Assembly (NCBI GenBank): GCA_030705725.1
Contig: JAUZPW010000099.1
Location: 1-5,960 of the forward strand
Length of the DNA: 5,960 nt
Reading direction: 5' to 3'
Source of the DNA: Bacillota bacterium
GTDB lineage: Bacteria > Bacillota > Clostridia > Oscillospirales > Butyricicoccaceae
Program-made: the position numbers and the translations under genes
Part shown: piece by piece, positions 4,807 through 5,960 of the stretch
How positions within the stretch are numbered: position 1 is the stretch's first letter
How the letters are laid out: every line of letters starts with the position of its first letter
Notes under the pieces: generated by a model
Told to the model about the DNA's origin: nothing
The model's input: only the letters and a program-made list of their open reading frames with translations
The model's database searches: none

Positions 4807-5697
4807 GTGAAGAGTAAAGAATTAAAATATAATATGATGCTTTTGCTGACCGCGGCTATCTGGGGATTTGCCTTTATCGCCCAGCGGGTAGGCGGTAAGT
4901 TTTTAGGGCCTTTTACATATAACGGTCTGAGATTTGCCCTCGGGAGCCTCTCATTGCTTCCCGTTATGCATTTCAGCAAAAAGCTTTTCAAGAATAACGA
5001 AGAGACCCGGGAGAGTACGGAAAGCGCCGTGCTGCCCGGCGCTATTGCCGGAGCCGTTGTTTTTGCAGCGGCATCGCTGCAGCAGATCGGCCTTTCGTCC
5101 ACAACCGCGGGAAAGGCGGCCTTTATCACTGGACTTTACCTCGTCATCGTTCCGCTTATGGGCATTTTTCTCAGACAGTACATCGGGCTCAACAGCTGGG
5201 TGGGATGCGCCGCGGCTCTTTCCGGGCTTTATTTTCTTAGCGTTACGAAGGGTTTTTCTGTTTCGCCGGGAGACTTTTATGAATTTATCGGAGCTTTCTT
5301 CTGGGCGGCCCATATACTTATCATAAATCATTATTCGAGGAAAGTGGACGTTCTGAAGCTTTCTTTCTATCAGTTTGCCGTTTGCGCCTTTTTAAGCCTC
5401 GCGGCCGCAGCCGTCTTTGAGAACATAACCTTAAGCGCCGTTACAGCCGCCGCAGTTCCCGTTTTATACGGGGGAATCTGTTCGGTCGGCGTAGCTTATA
5501 CGCTTCAGGCGGTCGGGCAGAAATACGCGCAGCCCGCGCACGCGTCGATTCTGCTTAGCATGGAGTCGGTTTTTGCCGCTGTCGGCGATTTTCTTATACT
5601 TCATCAGACTCTGAATATCCGAGAAATTTCAGGCTGCGCCCTTATGCTGGCGGGGATGCTTTTGACGCAGCTCCCTGTTTTTAAATTGAAAACATAG
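4807..5697 (+). CDS. EamA/DMT-superfamily membrane transporter
   Basis: A 296-residue inner-membrane protein with about ten hydrophobic segments, the usual length and design of drug/metabolite-transporter family proteins made of two EamA repeats (roughly residues 11-145 and 157-290). Family-typical stretches are AAIWGFAFIAQR (16-27) in the first segment, NGLRFALGSLSLLP (39-52) in the second, and HASILLSMESVFAAVGDFLIL (245-265) followed by GCALMLAGMLL (276-286) in the second repeat. The substrate cannot be read from sequence; relatives export amino acids, metabolites or drugs. Translation starts at a GTG at 4807, chosen because AGGA (4796-4799) lies 7 bases upstream and the next in-frame ATG (residue 10) has no comparable site and would cut into the first membrane segment. 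It has its own promoter and terminator and appears monocistronic. Proximity to mgtA does not imply a joint role, since the two are transcribed divergently from separate promoters. Confidence 0.92.
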   Translation: MKSKELKYNMMLLLTAAIWGFAFIAQRVGGKFLGPFTYNGLRFALGSLSLLPVMHFSKKLFKNNEETRESTESAVLPGAIAGAVVFAAASLQQIGLSSTTAGKAAFITGLYLVIVPLMGIFLRQYIGLNSWVGCAAALSGLYFLSVTKGFSVSPGDFYEFIGAFFWAAHILIINHYSRKVDVLKLSFYQFAVCAFLSLAAAAVFENITLSAVTAAAVPVLYGGICSVGVAYTLQAVGQKYAQPAHASILLSMESVFAAVGDFLILHQTLNIREISGCALMLAGMLLTQLPVFKLKT

Positions 5698-5727
5698 AAA
5701 AGTGCGTTTTACAATGAAAAACGTCAC

Positions 5728-5760
5728 AAAAAACCGGCTTTATGCCGGCTTTTTGTTTTT
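5728..5760. terminator. Intrinsic terminator after the transporter gene, possibly bidirectional
   Basis: CCGGC (5734-5738), loop TTTAT, GCCGG (5744-5748), then C and five T, G, five T (5750-5760). It lies 36 bases after the transporter stop. Six A at 5728-5733 give a T-run on the opposite strand, so it could also end a leftward transcript from beyond the window edge. Confidence 0.85.
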
Positions 5761-5811
5761 ATATTGGGTACTAAAATAAAACATATTTATATAAAAAAAG
5801 ATAAAAATCAA

Positions 5812-5958
5812 CTAAAAAACACTCTTGTAAATGCGTTGGAAAATAGTAGAATTACAGGTATAAACAAAATACGCTGTACATAAAACGGTTTTGCTTACAG
5901 CTTTCATTTCAGCCTTTATCTTTTCTGCCGCAGCATGGAAATTTTTTTCTGCATAAAC
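5812..5958 (-). CDS. Possible C-terminal end of a leftward gene, unrecognised
   Basis: A minus-strand frame is open from the window edge to TAG at 5814-5812, giving at least 48 residues. The first part reads like a charged helix (AEKNFHAAAEKIKAEMKAVSK) and the second part is hydrophobic and Cys/Tyr-rich. The bidirectional form of the 5728-5760 terminator would fit a convergent gene ending here. Against it, the stretch is short, AT-rich and matches nothing I recognise, and the predicted promoter on the other strand overlaps it. It may be non-coding. Confidence 0.22.
   Translation of the reverse strand, partial: VYAEKNFHAAAEKIKAEMKAVSKTVLCTAYFVYTCNSTIFQRIYKSVF
5836..5864 (+). promoter_or_regulatory. 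Possible rightward promoter near the window end
   Basis: TTGGAA (5836-5841) and TATAAA (5859-5864) are 17 bases apart. Transcription would start near 5871 and leave the window without an obvious gene. Such matches arise by chance in AT-rich DNA, and this one competes with the leftward coding candidate overlapping it. Confidence 0.25.
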
Positions 5959-5960
5959 AG

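Noticed and set aside
4641..5129. Minus-strand open frame of about 160 codons
   Set aside because: It is antisense to the transporter start and promoter, with no ribosome binding site and no recognisable family.
5935..5960. ATG at 5935 as the start of a rightward gene
   Set aside because: There is no Shine-Dalgarno sequence upstream and only eight full codons fit before the edge, too few to support a gene.

Overview
The window looks like chromosomal DNA from a Firmicutes-type bacterium, probably a clostridial or gut anaerobe. The evidence is vegetative (sigma-A-like) promoters with 17-base spacers, AGGAGG-type ribosome binding sites, compact hairpin-plus-T-run terminators, an M-box magnesium riboswitch, and protein sequences of clostridial flavour. 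The taxonomic placement is inference. I see no mobile elements, CRISPR arrays, tRNA or rRNA genes.

Layout from left to right. Positions 2-649 (+) are the C-terminal half of a PLP-dependent O-acetylhomoserine sulfhydrylase (metY), cut by the window edge. A promoter with an extended -10 (692-700) follows. It drives a 198-residue HD-domain phosphohydrolase-like protein at 735-1331 (+). A symmetric bidirectional terminator (1346-1376) separates that gene from the convergent mgtA (1400-4087, -), a full-length 895-residue P-type Mg2+-import ATPase. Beyond a 719-base intergenic region lies a 296-residue EamA/DMT-type transporter (4807-5697, +), which ends at a terminator around 5728-5760. The last 200 bases are AT-rich and hold only weak candidates.

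The most informative part is the mgtA leader of about 480 bases, read on the minus strand. In transcription order it contains: a near-consensus promoter (TTGACA, 17 bases, TATACT); an M-box riboswitch (about 4558-4412); a weak terminator-like hairpin (4409-4386); a stronger intrinsic terminator (4376-4332); a 38-codon ORF with its own Shine-Dalgarno sequence (4279-4163); an 18-position imperfect inverted repeat that can bury that ORF's start; and a hairpin that can bury the mgtA Shine-Dalgarno sequence. The expected logic is that high Mg2+ folds the M-box and stops transcription at the terminator, while low Mg2+ lets RNA polymerase continue into the small ORF and mgtA. The small ORF and the two start-masking helices downstream of a standard M-box are the part I cannot match to a described system, and they are the best candidate for something new here. 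Whether that segment acts as a leader peptide, a small protein, a structured RNA or a mixture cannot be settled from one sequence.
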